From NCBI GenBank assembly GCA_021772835.1, contig JAJFLE010000036.1, forward strand, positions 28,428 through 92,427: a DNA stretch of 64,000 bases, in the 5' to 3' direction. Below, one piece after another: positions 8,794 through 17,772 of the stretch. This DNA comes from Mariprofundus sp. (GTDB taxonomy: Bacteria > Pseudomonadota > Zetaproteobacteria > Mariprofundales > Mariprofundaceae). Every line of letters begins with the position of its first letter. The first letter of the stretch is position 1. The notes beneath the pieces are model-generated. The model ran no database searches. It was given only the letters and a program-made list of their open reading frames with translations, and was not told where the DNA came from. The position numbers and the translations under genes were made by a program.

Positions 8794-11286
8794 TTACTCT
8801 TCCGGGTCGTCTGATTCCGGTCCTGCTACCGGCTTGGGTTTTTCTTCCGGCTTGCGCGTCGACTTCGCTTTTTTGGGTGCCTGCATGCGGATGCCGAACA
8901 TCAACTTGGCCACATCCTTGAAATGTTTGGCGTAGTGTATGGTTAAACCTTCGCACACACTGTCAGGCAACTCATCTACATCCACTTCATTCGCTGCAGG
9001 CAGGATCACTTCGGAAACACCAAGGCGTTTGGCTGCAAGCAGCTTTTCACGCTCACCGCCGATGGCCAGCACATCACCGACCAGAGTCATTTCACCGGTC
9101 ATCGCGATCCGGGCAGGTGCTTTGCCTAATGCCAGAGAGAGCAGAGCTGTGGCAATGGCAATACCCGCTGACGGGCCATCTTTTGGCACTGCCCCTTCCG
9201 GCAGGTGCAGATGAATAAATGCCTTATCGAAGAAATCGGCAGGTGCCCCAAAACGAGCCAGATTGGCCGTGATGTAGGAATAAGCAATTTCGGTTGACTC
9301 CTGCATCACTTTGCCCAGCTGTCCTGTCACCTTCAAACCACGTCTATCATGGTGCGCTACAGTGACTTCCAGTGTCAGTGTCACACCACCCATGGCTGTC
9401 CAGGCCAGACCTGTGGACAAACCCACATCCTGCTTGATCGCCGATTCACGGAAACGTGGTTTGCCTATGTATTCAGCCAGATCGGAAACACCAATACGCA
9501 CAGGTACGGTTTCACTGCCTTCGGCAATCTTGCGAGCCACTTTGCGCAGGATTTTTTTCATCAGCCCTTCCAGTCTGCGCACTCCCGGCTCACGAGCGTA
9601 ATCTTCCACCAGATGCTTGATCACGGATGACGTGATGCTGACTTCCGAGCGCGTTATCGCATGCTCTTCAAGTTGGATTGGCCAGAGATGTTTGCGGCCA
9701 ATTTCAATTTTTTCGCTCGTCATGTAACCGGGCAGGCGAATGATCTCGGCACGATCAAGCAAAGGTCGCGGCACTGTATCAAGCTGGTTGGCCGTAAGCA
9801 GGAACAGAACCTGTGAAAGATCAAAACGCACATCCAGATAATGATCCATGAAATCGGAGTTCTGTTCCGGATCGAGCACTTCAAGCAGTGCAGAAGCCGG
9901 GTCGCCGCGGAAGTCGGAACCTATTTTATCCACCTCATCAATCATGATGACCGGATTGGCTACTTCCAAACGTTTAAGCGCCTGTACGATTTTACCCGGC
10001 ATAGCACCGATATAGGTACGGCGATGACCTTTAATCTCAGCTTCGTCACGCATGCCACCTACCGAGAAGCGATAAAATGGCCGCCCCACGGCATCGGCAA
10101 TGGCTTTGCCCAGGGATGTTTTGCCCACTCCCGGCGGGCCTACAAACAGGATGATGGAGCCGCCAACGGCCTTCTTGCGCGCGCCTACTGCGATAAACTC
10201 GAGGATGCGATCCTTAACATCCTCAAGCCCCGAATGATGTTTATTCAAGGCTTTCGATGCTGTTTTCAGGTTATAACGCTCGCGGCAGGTTTTTCCCCAG
10301 GGCAAACAGGTCAGCCAGTCCAGATAGCTGCGCGTGACACTGTATTCGGGAGATGCCGTTTCCAGCATGGCTAGCTTATCAAGCTCCTCTTCAAAAGCCT
10401 TGCCAGCTTCCTTGCTGAATTTCAGCTTTTCTGCCTTTTTCTGAAACTCCTCAATCTCTTTTTCACGCGGATCTTCATTCATACCCAGCTCGCGCTGAAT
10501 CTCCTGCAACTGCTCATGCAGGAAGAAACGACGCTGCTGATCCGACACCTTCTCTTCAATATTGTCGCGAATCTTGCGCTGTACTTTGCTCACATTGAGT
10601 TCACGATTGAGCAGCGTAACAACCTTCTTCAATCGTTCATAAATCGGAAAAGTCTCAAGAATATCCTGCAAGTCTTCACGATTGGCAGTGGTCAGACTGG
10701 CGGCAAAATCTGCCAATCGATACGGCTCATTCACATCAAAGCGGGAAGCAAACAAACGCAACTCCTCTTCATACAGCGGGTTGTGTTTGAGCAGCTCCTT
10801 GATCGTATTGATCACCGCGACGGTATAAGCGCGCAGATCAATATTATCCTCATATGCCGTTTCTTCACGGTAATGTGCTTTAACCCGAATCGGATTCTCA
10901 CTGGTGAGGAAACCTTCAATACGGAAGCGCTGCAGACACTCCACAACCAGATGCAAACCGTGCCCTTCGATTTCCACCGCTTTGGCAATCCGGGCAACGA
11001 CGCCCACTTCATATAAATTTTCCGGTGCATAAGCTTCATTCTCATCACGCACCAGCACCAGCCCGATATGCTGCTCGTGACCTGCGGCCAGATCACGTAC
11101 GACCTTGCCCATCTCGTCGCCTTCATAAACCAGCGGCACAACAAGCCCCGGAAATAATGGTCGGTTGGACAGAGGTAAAACAGTCAACTGCTGTGGTAAC
11201 TTCTCATCCGAGCGCACCAGTTGCGCTGATTTACTGTGGTCAGTCTCATCGACAATTTCGGGGTCGTGTACAGGTTCTGAATTCAT
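8794..11286 (-). CDS. lon: ATP-dependent protease La (Lon)
   Basis: An 830-residue AAA+ serine protease of the LonA type. The N-terminal substrate-binding domain (from about residue 35) begins LPLSNRPLFPG. The AAA+ module has the Walker A GPPGVGKT and Walker B VIMIDEVDK. The C-terminal protease domain has the Ser-Lys dyad, with Ser in PKDGPSAG and Lys in GGEREKLLAAKR. It degrades misfolded and regulatory proteins in the cytoplasm. An acidic N-terminal extension and a Lys/Pro/Glu-rich C-terminal tail of about 25 residues make it slightly longer than E. coli Lon. It is transcribed divergently from htpX, another proteostasis gene, across 95 bp. Confidence 0.97.
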   Translation of the reverse strand: MNSEPVHDPEIVDETDHSKSAQLVRSDEKLPQQLTVLPLSNRPLFPGLVVPLVYEGDEMGKVVRDLAAGHEQHIGLVLVRDENEAYAPENLYEVGVVARIAKAVEIEGHGLHLVVECLQRFRIEGFLTSENPIRVKAHYREETAYEDNIDLRAYTVAVINTIKELLKHNPLYEEELRLFASRFDVNEPYRLADFAASLTTANREDLQDILETFPIYERLKKVVTLLNRELNVSKVQRKIRDNIEEKVSDQQRRFFLHEQLQEIQRELGMNEDPREKEIEEFQKKAEKLKFSKEAGKAFEEELDKLAMLETASPEYSVTRSYLDWLTCLPWGKTCRERYNLKTASKALNKHHSGLEDVKDRILEFIAVGARKKAVGGSIILFVGPPGVGKTSLGKAIADAVGRPFYRFSVGGMRDEAEIKGHRRTYIGAMPGKIVQALKRLEVANPVIMIDEVDKIGSDFRGDPASALLEVLDPEQNSDFMDHYLDVRFDLSQVLFLLTANQLDTVPRPLLDRAEIIRLPGYMTSEKIEIGRKHLWPIQLEEHAITRSEVSITSSVIKHLVEDYAREPGVRRLEGLMKKILRKVARKIAEGSETVPVRIGVSDLAEYIGKPRFRESAIKQDVGLSTGLAWTAMGGVTLTLEVTVAHHDRRGLKVTGQLGKVMQESTEIAYSYITANLARFGAPADFFDKAFIHLHLPEGAVPKDGPSAGIAIATALLSLALGKAPARIAMTGEMTLVGDVLAIGGEREKLLAAKRLGVSEVILPAANEVDVDELPDSVCEGLTIHYAKHFKDVAKLMFGIRMQAPKKAKSTRKPEEKPKPVAGPESDDPEE

Positions 11287-11316
11287 AACTTCTTTTTAAG
11301 GTAAAGTTCATACGAT

Positions 11317-11350
11317 TTCAAGACTTGAATTTGCACACTGGCAGCCCCAC
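11317..11350 (+). promoter_or_regulatory. Heat-shock (sigma-32-like) promoter for htpX, with back-to-back -35 palindrome
   Basis: CTTGAA at 11324-11329 and CCCCAC at 11345-11350, 15 bases apart, fit the RpoH pattern CTTGAAA - 13 to 15 - CCCCAT, pointing to htpX. The predicted transcript start near 11357 leaves a leader of about 25 bases with AAAGGAG before the ATG. The -35 forms half of a perfect palindrome TTCAAG-A-CTTGAA (11317-11329), so a second -35 faces lon. On that side I find no good heat-shock -10; a sigma-70-like TAAAAA 17 bases away would give a nearly leaderless lon message. Confidence 0.55.
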
Positions 11351-11381
11351 ACTACTAATCCATCACTAAAGGAGTTTTATA

Positions 11382-12296
11382 ATGCAATGGTTTAAAGGTA
11401 TTTTTCTGTTAATTGTCACGAATCTTCTGATCTTTTTCACACTGGTGATTAGCGGCACTATACTCATCAACTTCGTATTACCGAGTTTCGGCATCGACTT
11501 GCGCGACTCGCTTGCCACCCAGGATTTTGCCTGGGCTATGATTTTCGGTTTCGGCGGCGCCTTTATTTCTTTGTTCATGTCCAAATTTCTGGCCAAGCGC
11601 GGCATGCGCATGCAGCAGATCACTGATCCATCTACGCCAAAAGAAAAAGTTGTTTATAACACTGTCGCTGAACTGGCAACGTCTGAAGGCATAAAAATGC
11701 CGGAAGTCTGGGTTTACTGGGATGATGTACCCAATGCCTTTGCCACAGGTCCTACGCGTAACAATGCCATGATCGCCGTCTCCTCAGGGCTTGCCATGAA
11801 CCTGAGCGATGATGAACTTAGAGCTGTGGTTGCCCATGAAATCGGTCACGTCACCAATGGCGACATGATGGCTACCACCCTCCTGCAGGGGTTGATGAAC
11901 ACCTTTGTCTACTTCCTCGCCCGCATGATTTCACGACCGCTAATGGAGCGTAATTACTGGATGGGTTTTGCTGTATATATGGCGCTGCAATTCATGCTCT
12001 CAATACTGGCCATGATTCCGATCTGCTGGTTCTCCCGTCGTCGCGAATTCCGCGCCGATGCCTTTGCAGCGTATGCAGTCGGTGCAGACGCCATGGCATC
12101 AGCACTGCAGAAAATCGAAGCGCTGTCACAGCAAACGCTGGCATCCGAGCACAAGGAAGAAGGCATGAGCGAAGATGCACTGGCCACCATGAAAATTCAC
12201 GGCCAGTCCAAAGGCATTACGCATCTGTTTGCCACGCATCCACCAACACAAGCACGCATCGCAGCACTGCGAGCTTTGCCACGCAAGTCATCATAA
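11382..12296 (+). CDS. htpX: Membrane zinc metalloprotease HtpX
   Basis: A 304-residue M48-family protease of the inner membrane with its active site on the cytoplasmic face. It has two N-terminal membrane segments (within residues 1-60), the zinc motif HEIGH at 152-156, two more hydrophobic segments, and the third zinc ligand Glu in RRREFRADAFAA. It cleaves damaged membrane proteins alongside FtsH. The ATG has a strong AAAGGAG ribosome-binding site. The upstream sigma-32-like promoter and divergent lon support heat-shock control. Length matches E. coli HtpX (293). Confidence 0.96.
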   Translation: MQWFKGIFLLIVTNLLIFFTLVISGTILINFVLPSFGIDLRDSLATQDFAWAMIFGFGGAFISLFMSKFLAKRGMRMQQITDPSTPKEKVVYNTVAELATSEGIKMPEVWVYWDDVPNAFATGPTRNNAMIAVSSGLAMNLSDDELRAVVAHEIGHVTNGDMMATTLLQGLMNTFVYFLARMISRPLMERNYWMGFAVYMALQFMLSILAMIPICWFSRRREFRADAFAAYAVGADAMASALQKIEALSQQTLASEHKEEGMSEDALATMKIHGQSKGITHLFATHPPTQARIAALRALPRKSS

Positions 12297-12313
12297 ACTA
12301 AGATAGCTGCACG

Positions 12314-13039
12314 ATGAAACATCAGACTGCAGCCATATTGGTGATCGGCAATGAAGTGCTTTCGGGGCGTACCCGTGAGGCCAATGCATATTATGCGGCT
12401 GGCAAGCTGTTTGCATCCGGCTGCAAACTTGGCGAAATTGCCGTTGTACCCGATACAGCTCAAGCCATTGTTTCGAGCCTTAATCGTTTAAGAGCACAGT
12501 TTGATGCGGTGATCACTTCAGGCGGCATAGGCCCTACTCACGACGACATCACCATGGATTCGGTTGCCGAGGCGTTTGGCGTAGGTGTAAACGAACACCG
12601 CTTTATCGTGCAGGCCATGACCGACTATTACGGTGAAGAGGCCATGAATGATGGGCGCAGGCGTATGACACGTGTACCTGATGGCGCATCACTGATCCGC
12701 TGCGAAAAAACCATCGCACCGGGAGCTCGTATCAGCAACGTTTATATCCTTGCCGGCGTTCCCTATATCTTTGAATCGCAACTGGATTCTATTCTCGGAG
12801 ATTTTGGTGACAGTCCTTACCAGCGTATCGAAGTGGAAGTAGCGCTGGCAGAAAGTCATTTTTCCAAACAGCTGGCAGCCATTCAGGAGCAGTTCATGGA
12901 TATTGAAATCGGCTCTTATCCCGGCCGATGTGGCCCCAAAGCCTGCGGAAAAATCTGTCTGAGCAGTCAGGATACAAAACGTCTAAAGCGTGCTACCGAT
13001 GCGGTGAACAAGATGCTTGCGACTGTAATAACGACTTAA
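12314..13039 (+). CDS. CinA-N / molybdopterin-binding domain protein (competence-damage-inducible A-like)
   Basis: A 241-residue single-domain protein of the MoaB/Mog fold. Family marks are ILVIGNEVLSG near the N-terminus, TSGGIGPTHDD in the middle, and PDGA followed by NVYILAGVP. It has only the N-terminal domain of CinA; the nicotinamide-nucleotide deamidase C-terminal domain is absent. In full CinA this fold hydrolyses ADP-ribose. Stand-alone copies are common and their role is not settled. It follows htpX by 17 bp on the same strand and may be co-transcribed. A role in molybdopterin metabolism is less likely, since no other such genes are nearby. Confidence 0.85.
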   Translation: MKHQTAAILVIGNEVLSGRTREANAYYAAGKLFASGCKLGEIAVVPDTAQAIVSSLNRLRAQFDAVITSGGIGPTHDDITMDSVAEAFGVGVNEHRFIVQAMTDYYGEEAMNDGRRRMTRVPDGASLIRCEKTIAPGARISNVYILAGVPYIFESQLDSILGDFGDSPYQRIEVEVALAESHFSKQLAAIQEQFMDIEIGSYPGRCGPKACGKICLSSQDTKRLKRATDAVNKMLATVITT

Positions 13040-13138
13040 ACGCAGGAGTAGTCAGGACATGGTAATCATCAATGGTTGAACCATGATCAAAACCCAGGCG
13101 AACTCTGAAAAACTACGTCGTGTTCCAGCAATGCAGTA

Positions 13139-14215
13139 TCAACTCTGGACTTGAATCGGAATCCTTCGTGCGCCAAAAGCACCATGAAACTCGTCATAAC
13201 AGCCGGGAATGTTAGTCCCACAAATATTACATTTACCTTCTGCACTGATGTGATGCTCCAGAATCTCATACCAGTCGCGCATTATTACTTGTTCTCCGCA
13301 TCCCGGGCAAAACGTAGTGCCCCCGACCTGATCATGCACATTACCGGTATAAACGTAATGCAGTCCGGCTTTCAGGCCAATATCACGCGCGCGACTTAAT
13401 GCTATTGAGGCTGTCGCTGGTGTATCCATCATTTTCCAGTCCGGATGAAATGCGGTGAAATGCAAAGGCACATCAGGCCCGAGTTGTTCAGCAATCCAGT
13501 CGCACATGGCCGTGATTTCCTCATCACTGTCATTTTCCCCCGGAATCAGCAGCGTGGTGATTTCAAACCAGACATCGCTTTCATGCTTAAGATAAACCAG
13601 CGTATCTAGCACAGGCTGCAGATGCCCTGCACACAGCTTATGATAAAATGCATCACTGAATGCCTTCAGATCAATATTGGCAGCATCCATGTGAGTAAAA
13701 AATTCTACCCCTGCTTCGGGGTGAATATAGCCGGAGGTGACTGCCACGGTTTTAATACCCAGTTCATGGCAGGCGATGGCGGTATCAACCGCATATTCGA
13801 GGAAAACAATCGGATCGTTATAAGTGAACGATACACTTTTGCATCCGTGTTCAACAGCCGCTTTTGCTATCGCAGCCGGTTCAGCCTGATCACACAGACG
13901 GTCAAATTCTCGTGATTTGGAGATATCCCAGTTCTGGCAGAATTTACAGGCGAGGTTGCAACCGGCTGTGCCAAAAGAGAGTACACTGGAACCGGGATAA
14001 AAATGGTTGAGTGGTTTTTTTTCGATCGGATCAATACAGAAACCTGAAGAGCGCCCATAGGTGGTCAGAACAATCTGCTCACCTTCGCACTTGCGCACAA
14101 AACACAATCCCCGCTGCCCGTCATGCAATTTGCAATCGCGTGGGCATATATCGCATTGAATCTGGCCATTATCAAGCATGTGCCAGTATCGAGCGGGGAA
14201 ATGTTCATTACCCAT
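13139..14215 (-). CDS. AmmeMemoRadiSam system radical SAM enzyme
   Basis: A 358-residue radical SAM protein. The iron-sulfur ligand motif is CNLACKFCQNW (CxxxCxxC). N- and C-terminal Cys clusters (CDICPRDC near the start; CPGCG and CNICG near the end) resemble the PFL-activase-like YgiQ/AmmeMemoRadiSam group and may bind further metal. It is the third gene of a B-A-radical SAM cassette, starting 2 bp after the AMMECR1-domain gene. The cassette is widely conserved in bacteria and archaea, but its substrate is unknown. The nearest functional analogues are glycyl-radical activators, and no glycyl radical enzyme is encoded in this window. Confidence 0.9.
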   Translation of the reverse strand: MGNEHFPARYWHMLDNGQIQCDICPRDCKLHDGQRGLCFVRKCEGEQIVLTTYGRSSGFCIDPIEKKPLNHFYPGSSVLSFGTAGCNLACKFCQNWDISKSREFDRLCDQAEPAAIAKAAVEHGCKSVSFTYNDPIVFLEYAVDTAIACHELGIKTVAVTSGYIHPEAGVEFFTHMDAANIDLKAFSDAFYHKLCAGHLQPVLDTLVYLKHESDVWFEITTLLIPGENDSDEEITAMCDWIAEQLGPDVPLHFTAFHPDWKMMDTPATASIALSRARDIGLKAGLHYVYTGNVHDQVGGTTFCPGCGEQVIMRDWYEILEHHISAEGKCNICGTNIPGCYDEFHGAFGARRIPIQVQS

Positions 14216-14217
14216 GG

Positions 14218-14808
14218 CTACTCTTTTGAACGCTCCTGTTCGCGAAATTTATTCACCTGATATTTATATAATAGCACTTCCGGATGCCAGAAGTCAGCAG
14301 AAAGTCCGGCCTTAATTTTCAACTGAGCAAGAAATGCTTTGGGGTCGGGTAACTGCGCCCAGACCTGTGGCAGAAATGTCGCTTTATACAGGCCAAATTT
14401 AAACACCACTCCATCTATACCGGGGCGAAGCTTGGACAGGGCGATATTCTCATTGCGTGCGTGCATGGCTTCCAACGAGGACAATACAGAAACCTCGACC
14501 TGCACGTAGGCAAATTCCTCAGCCGTCAGCGGCGCAAAACGATGATCATGAAAAGCTGCAGCCAAAGCATTGGCACGCACATCTTCGATCAGTGGCCGGT
14601 AGGTTTCCAGTGAGCCAATGCAACCACGCAAAGCTCCATGCAGATAGAGTGTAACAAAACATGCCCCGGGCTCCTGCATCCATGTTATGGCATCACTATT
14701 CATTTGCTCCGCAGTCAAATCAAGTTGCTTGGCAATCGCAGCACGTGCGGTTCCCGTTAATAACCTGGCTTTATTGACTGAGTCACCCACGACCACTCCT
14801 GTGCTCAT
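14218..14808 (-). CDS. AmmeMemoRadiSam system protein A (AMMECR1 domain)
   Basis: A 196-residue cytoplasmic protein with an AMMECR1 domain, whose signature is the LRGCIGSLE segment near the middle followed by LIEDVRANALAAAFHDHRF. AMMECR1 is the human homologue affected in an Alport-syndrome contiguous-deletion disorder; its biochemical function is unknown. The gene overlaps the upstream Memo-like gene by 26 bp and precedes the radical SAM gene by 2 bp, so all three proteins are almost certainly made together. No signal peptide is present. The high conservation and the buried Cys in RGCIG suggest an enzymatic or cofactor role, which is inference. Confidence 0.92.
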   Translation of the reverse strand: MSTGVVVGDSVNKARLLTGTARAAIAKQLDLTAEQMNSDAITWMQEPGACFVTLYLHGALRGCIGSLETYRPLIEDVRANALAAAFHDHRFAPLTAEEFAYVQVEVSVLSSLEAMHARNENIALSKLRPGIDGVVFKFGLYKATFLPQVWAQLPDPKAFLAQLKIKAGLSADFWHPEVLLYKYQVNKFREQERSKE

Positions 14809-15589
14809 AATATCCTAGTGATGCATAACCTACCACGCGACTTTTTTCGCCAACTGTATCTCCTGAATTCCGATAATCCAGCAACAACGGCGTCAAATTC
14901 TTCTCGCATGCAATCAGCTGCAATGCATTGATAGCAGTTGCACCACAAGCCTGATCATGGCGTAAACCAGACTGTTTTGCCAATATGGCATCAACACTTT
15001 TTTCATCAATGACTCTGGCTTCTTCATAGACATGGAAATGAGAGAGATCCGAGCTGATCACAACAAGTGTTTCATCACCACCCCAGAGAGCCCGCATCAC
15101 TTCCGCTACGGATTCCGGTTCTGCCATGCCGACACAAAGAGGTATCAGCTCGAAATCATTGAATACTGTTTGCAAAAAAGGCAACTGCACTTCCAGCGAG
15201 TGCTCCTCGGCATGTGCCTGAGCATTCAGACTGACCTGAGGAAATTCAAGCGCATCATACATAACTGTTTGTTCCAGCTTAACCTGACCCAGCGGTGTTT
15301 CAAAGGCATCACAGTCCGGCAGGGCAATGCCGTAAAAGGGTACACGATGGGCCGGGCCAAACAGAACCACACGTTTAATCACTGCAGATTGTATGCACGC
15401 ATAAGCAAATGCTGCAGTCAGGCCGGAATAGGTATAGCCAGCATGCGGTACAATCAATGCCTTGGGCCGCCCATATTCAGCACCGTCGGAGTGAGCGGCA
15501 ACACGCAGGGCATGGTTGATAAACTGTGACAGTTCCGACGCATCATCAGGGTAAAACATGCCAGCTACAGCAGCAGGACGAATTTTCAT
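14783..15589 (-). CDS. AmmeMemoRadiSam system protein B (Memo-like)
   Basis: A 268-residue Memo-family protein related in fold to extradiol (class III) dioxygenases. Conserved His-bearing motifs are PHAGYTYSG, FGPAHRVP, EEHSLEVQLPFLQ and SSDLSHFH, and a conserved Cys lies in ACGATA; these His/Cys positions form the metal pocket in the family. The start is the second of two consecutive ATGs, at 15589, which sits five bases from a perfect AGGAGG. The longer frame to 15661 lacks support. It heads the B-A-radical SAM cassette, 37 bp downstream of a TonB-dependent receptor gene on the same strand, so read-through from the receptor operon is possible. Confidence 0.9.
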   Translation of the reverse strand: MKIRPAAVAGMFYPDDASELSQFINHALRVAAHSDGAEYGRPKALIVPHAGYTYSGLTAAFAYACIQSAVIKRVVLFGPAHRVPFYGIALPDCDAFETPLGQVKLEQTVMYDALEFPQVSLNAQAHAEEHSLEVQLPFLQTVFNDFELIPLCVGMAEPESVAEVMRALWGGDETLVVISSDLSHFHVYEEARVIDEKSVDAILAKQSGLRHDQACGATAINALQLIACEKNLTPLLLDYRNSGDTVGEKSRVVGYASLGYYEHRSGRG

Positions 15590-15626
15590 CATCACCTCCT
15601 GAAAGCTACCTCGTTTCAATTTTAGC

Positions 15627-17624
15627 TTAATCGTAGTTATATGTCGCCTGAGCATGAACACTTCTTCCGATATCAGTCAGATTAAATGTTGTTGCATCCA
15701 GGTACTGTGGGCGGCTTTTATCAAACAGGTCATTTACCGACAGACTCAGTTGCAGGTGTTTATTTGGTGACCAGGCAATGCGGGCATCAACACGATTGTA
15801 TGCAGGGGTAATCGTTCCTCCGCCTGCCTGCAGGCTGGTAACATAGTAGATTGCACTGTCAAACTGTAGCTGCCACGGTAAATCCAGATGTGACTGCAAC
15901 GAGGCCATATTGCGAGCATTGCTTTGAGCGATTTCCAGACCCGCTGTCTGCGCTGTGGACCACGGCTCAGGTTTGAGGCTTTCCATATTGATATGGCTGT
16001 AGCTGGCCTTAACTAGCCAATGCGTCGTGGCCTGCCACTGCAGCGTTAATTCGCCGCCGTGCACACTTCCGCCAAGTCCATTGCCTACGATACCCGTACC
16101 AAATAAGCCTATGCTTTCACCGGAAGTCAGATGTTTGTAGCGGTTGTAATAGAGGGAAAGCGACAGATGCAGGTTATCTGTCAGCATAGCTCGATAGCCA
16201 GCCTCATAGGACAATTGAACCTGACTTTTTAAGTCAGGGTTGGGCTCAAAGAAGTTCAATGAGAAGCCGGGAACCTGGTAAGCAAGCGTCGCTGAATCAT
16301 CAAACCTGGTCGGAGTAGATACCGTGCGAGAGATTGCACCCCAAACAGTGTGGTTCTGTTCCATGTGCCAAAGCACTTGCATCGAGGGTTGGTATTCGAA
16401 ACCGGTATAACTGTTGTTTTCAAACTTTGATCCAAGAGTCAACTGTACCTGACGGTCATGCCAGTATGATCGGCTTTGCACAAAACCGCGATAGGTGCGT
16501 GTATGCGATTGGGCTGGTTGATAAAATAGCAATGGATTGGTACCAGTGGTGTTGATGTTATTAAATCTGGTTTGTCGATAACCAACCCCCCAGTTGACAG
16601 AAAGCTGCTGAGTCAGATTAAAATGGTGTGACATATCAAGATCATACGTGTCGATATGATCAAACCTGACCTGCTTGAAGGTCTCTTTTTTTGTCTGGTC
16701 AGCATAGGCCTGAAGACGCAAAGCTGAATCATCGGAAAAATCATGTTGCCACTCTCCCATGATATGTCTGCCGTCATAAGTTCCGCTGCTCGGAATGTTA
16801 TGCAGTGTACCTCGGCTCGCCGCACCTTGCAGCGAAATGTGATCTACGGTGGATAGTCTGGAATCAAGACGAAAATCGATACGATTCTGATCCCAGTCAT
16901 CATTGTTGTAAGCAAGGCCATTGCTGTTCATCTGCCTGCCATGCTTGGCGTATCGACCGCTGATTCGATAGGAGGTATTGTAGCCTAACATGCCTCCGTA
17001 GCGCAGTTTACCCATGCTGTGCAACTGGTTGCCACCGCTTCCGCCAACCAATACGCCCTGAGTATCCAGTGACTTTTTGGTAATAATATTGATCACTCCG
17101 GTCATGGCATTTGCACCCCAGATGGCGCCGCCAGGACCACGAATCACTTCGATGCGCTTGATGTTTTCAAGCAATAGATCGCGGCGAAACCAGTCCACAC
17201 CTGCAGTGAGCGGCGTGTAAATGGAACGACCGTCCACCATGACTAGCATAGTGCGGGCAAATGTGCCGTTGAAACCACGTGCTGAAATAGCCCATGCAGA
17301 AGCGGAAGTTCGAGCCACCTGCATTCCCGGCACCATGCGCATCAACTCCGGCACTGTTTGCATGCCTGAGCGTAAAATATCTTCACTGCTAAGAACGGTG
17401 ACCGCAGCCGCCGCATCATCCAACGGCATGGCCCATTTATCGACGGTAGTTACCTCTACATTCATCAGCTGAGCCATGTTCATGGAAAGCAGATCGTCAG
17501 GGGAATAACGCTCAGCAGCTGTTGCAGGTATCGAACCGATTCCGAAAAGCGCCATTGCTGGCAGTAAAAGCTTAAAGAAACGCTTCCATCGCAATATTTC
17601 GATTGATATCGACCCCACCGACAA
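15627..17624 (-). CDS. TonB-dependent outer-membrane receptor (second of a pair)
   Basis: About 665 residues: a signal peptide (basic RWKR, hydrophobic core, cleavage near ATAA), the segment MNMAQLMNVEVTTVDKW, then a plug domain with MVDGRSIY, IEVIRGPGGAIWGANA and GVINIITK, and a 22-strand barrel whose last strand ends HAQATYNYD. It imports a ligand such as a siderophore or cobalamin, energised by TonB/ExbB/ExbD. The start is uncertain. No in-frame ATG exists; I favour TTG 17624 with GGGGGA upstream, while the frame is open to a TTG at 17663 and TTG 17594 is also possible. It follows a paralogous receptor by about 150 bp. No Fur box was seen. Confidence 0.88.
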   Translation of the reverse strand: MSVGSISIEILRWKRFFKLLLPAMALFGIGSIPATAAERYSPDDLLSMNMAQLMNVEVTTVDKWAMPLDDAAAAVTVLSSEDILRSGMQTVPELMRMVPGMQVARTSASAWAISARGFNGTFARTMLVMVDGRSIYTPLTAGVDWFRRDLLLENIKRIEVIRGPGGAIWGANAMTGVINIITKKSLDTQGVLVGGSGGNQLHSMGKLRYGGMLGYNTSYRISGRYAKHGRQMNSNGLAYNNDDWDQNRIDFRLDSRLSTVDHISLQGAASRGTLHNIPSSGTYDGRHIMGEWQHDFSDDSALRLQAYADQTKKETFKQVRFDHIDTYDLDMSHHFNLTQQLSVNWGVGYRQTRFNNINTTGTNPLLFYQPAQSHTRTYRGFVQSRSYWHDRQVQLTLGSKFENNSYTGFEYQPSMQVLWHMEQNHTVWGAISRTVSTPTRFDDSATLAYQVPGFSLNFFEPNPDLKSQVQLSYEAGYRAMLTDNLHLSLSLYYNRYKHLTSGESIGLFGTGIVGNGLGGSVHGGELTLQWQATTHWLVKASYSHINMESLKPEPWSTAQTAGLEIAQSNARNMASLQSHLDLPWQLQFDSAIYYVTSLQAGGGTITPAYNRVDARIAWSPNKHLQLSLSVNDLFDKSRPQYLDATTFNLTDIGRSVHAQATYNYD

Positions 17625-17772
17625 ATGATTCCCCCAACATTGATTTGATTGACGCAATTCCAAGCGTACAATAACAGCTTAGCCTCCATGCCAAACGAGA
17701 TGACACACAACAAAAAAACATTACGTGAAATACTAATACTGCTGCTGAATACACGCAGATTAGCTTATCAGC

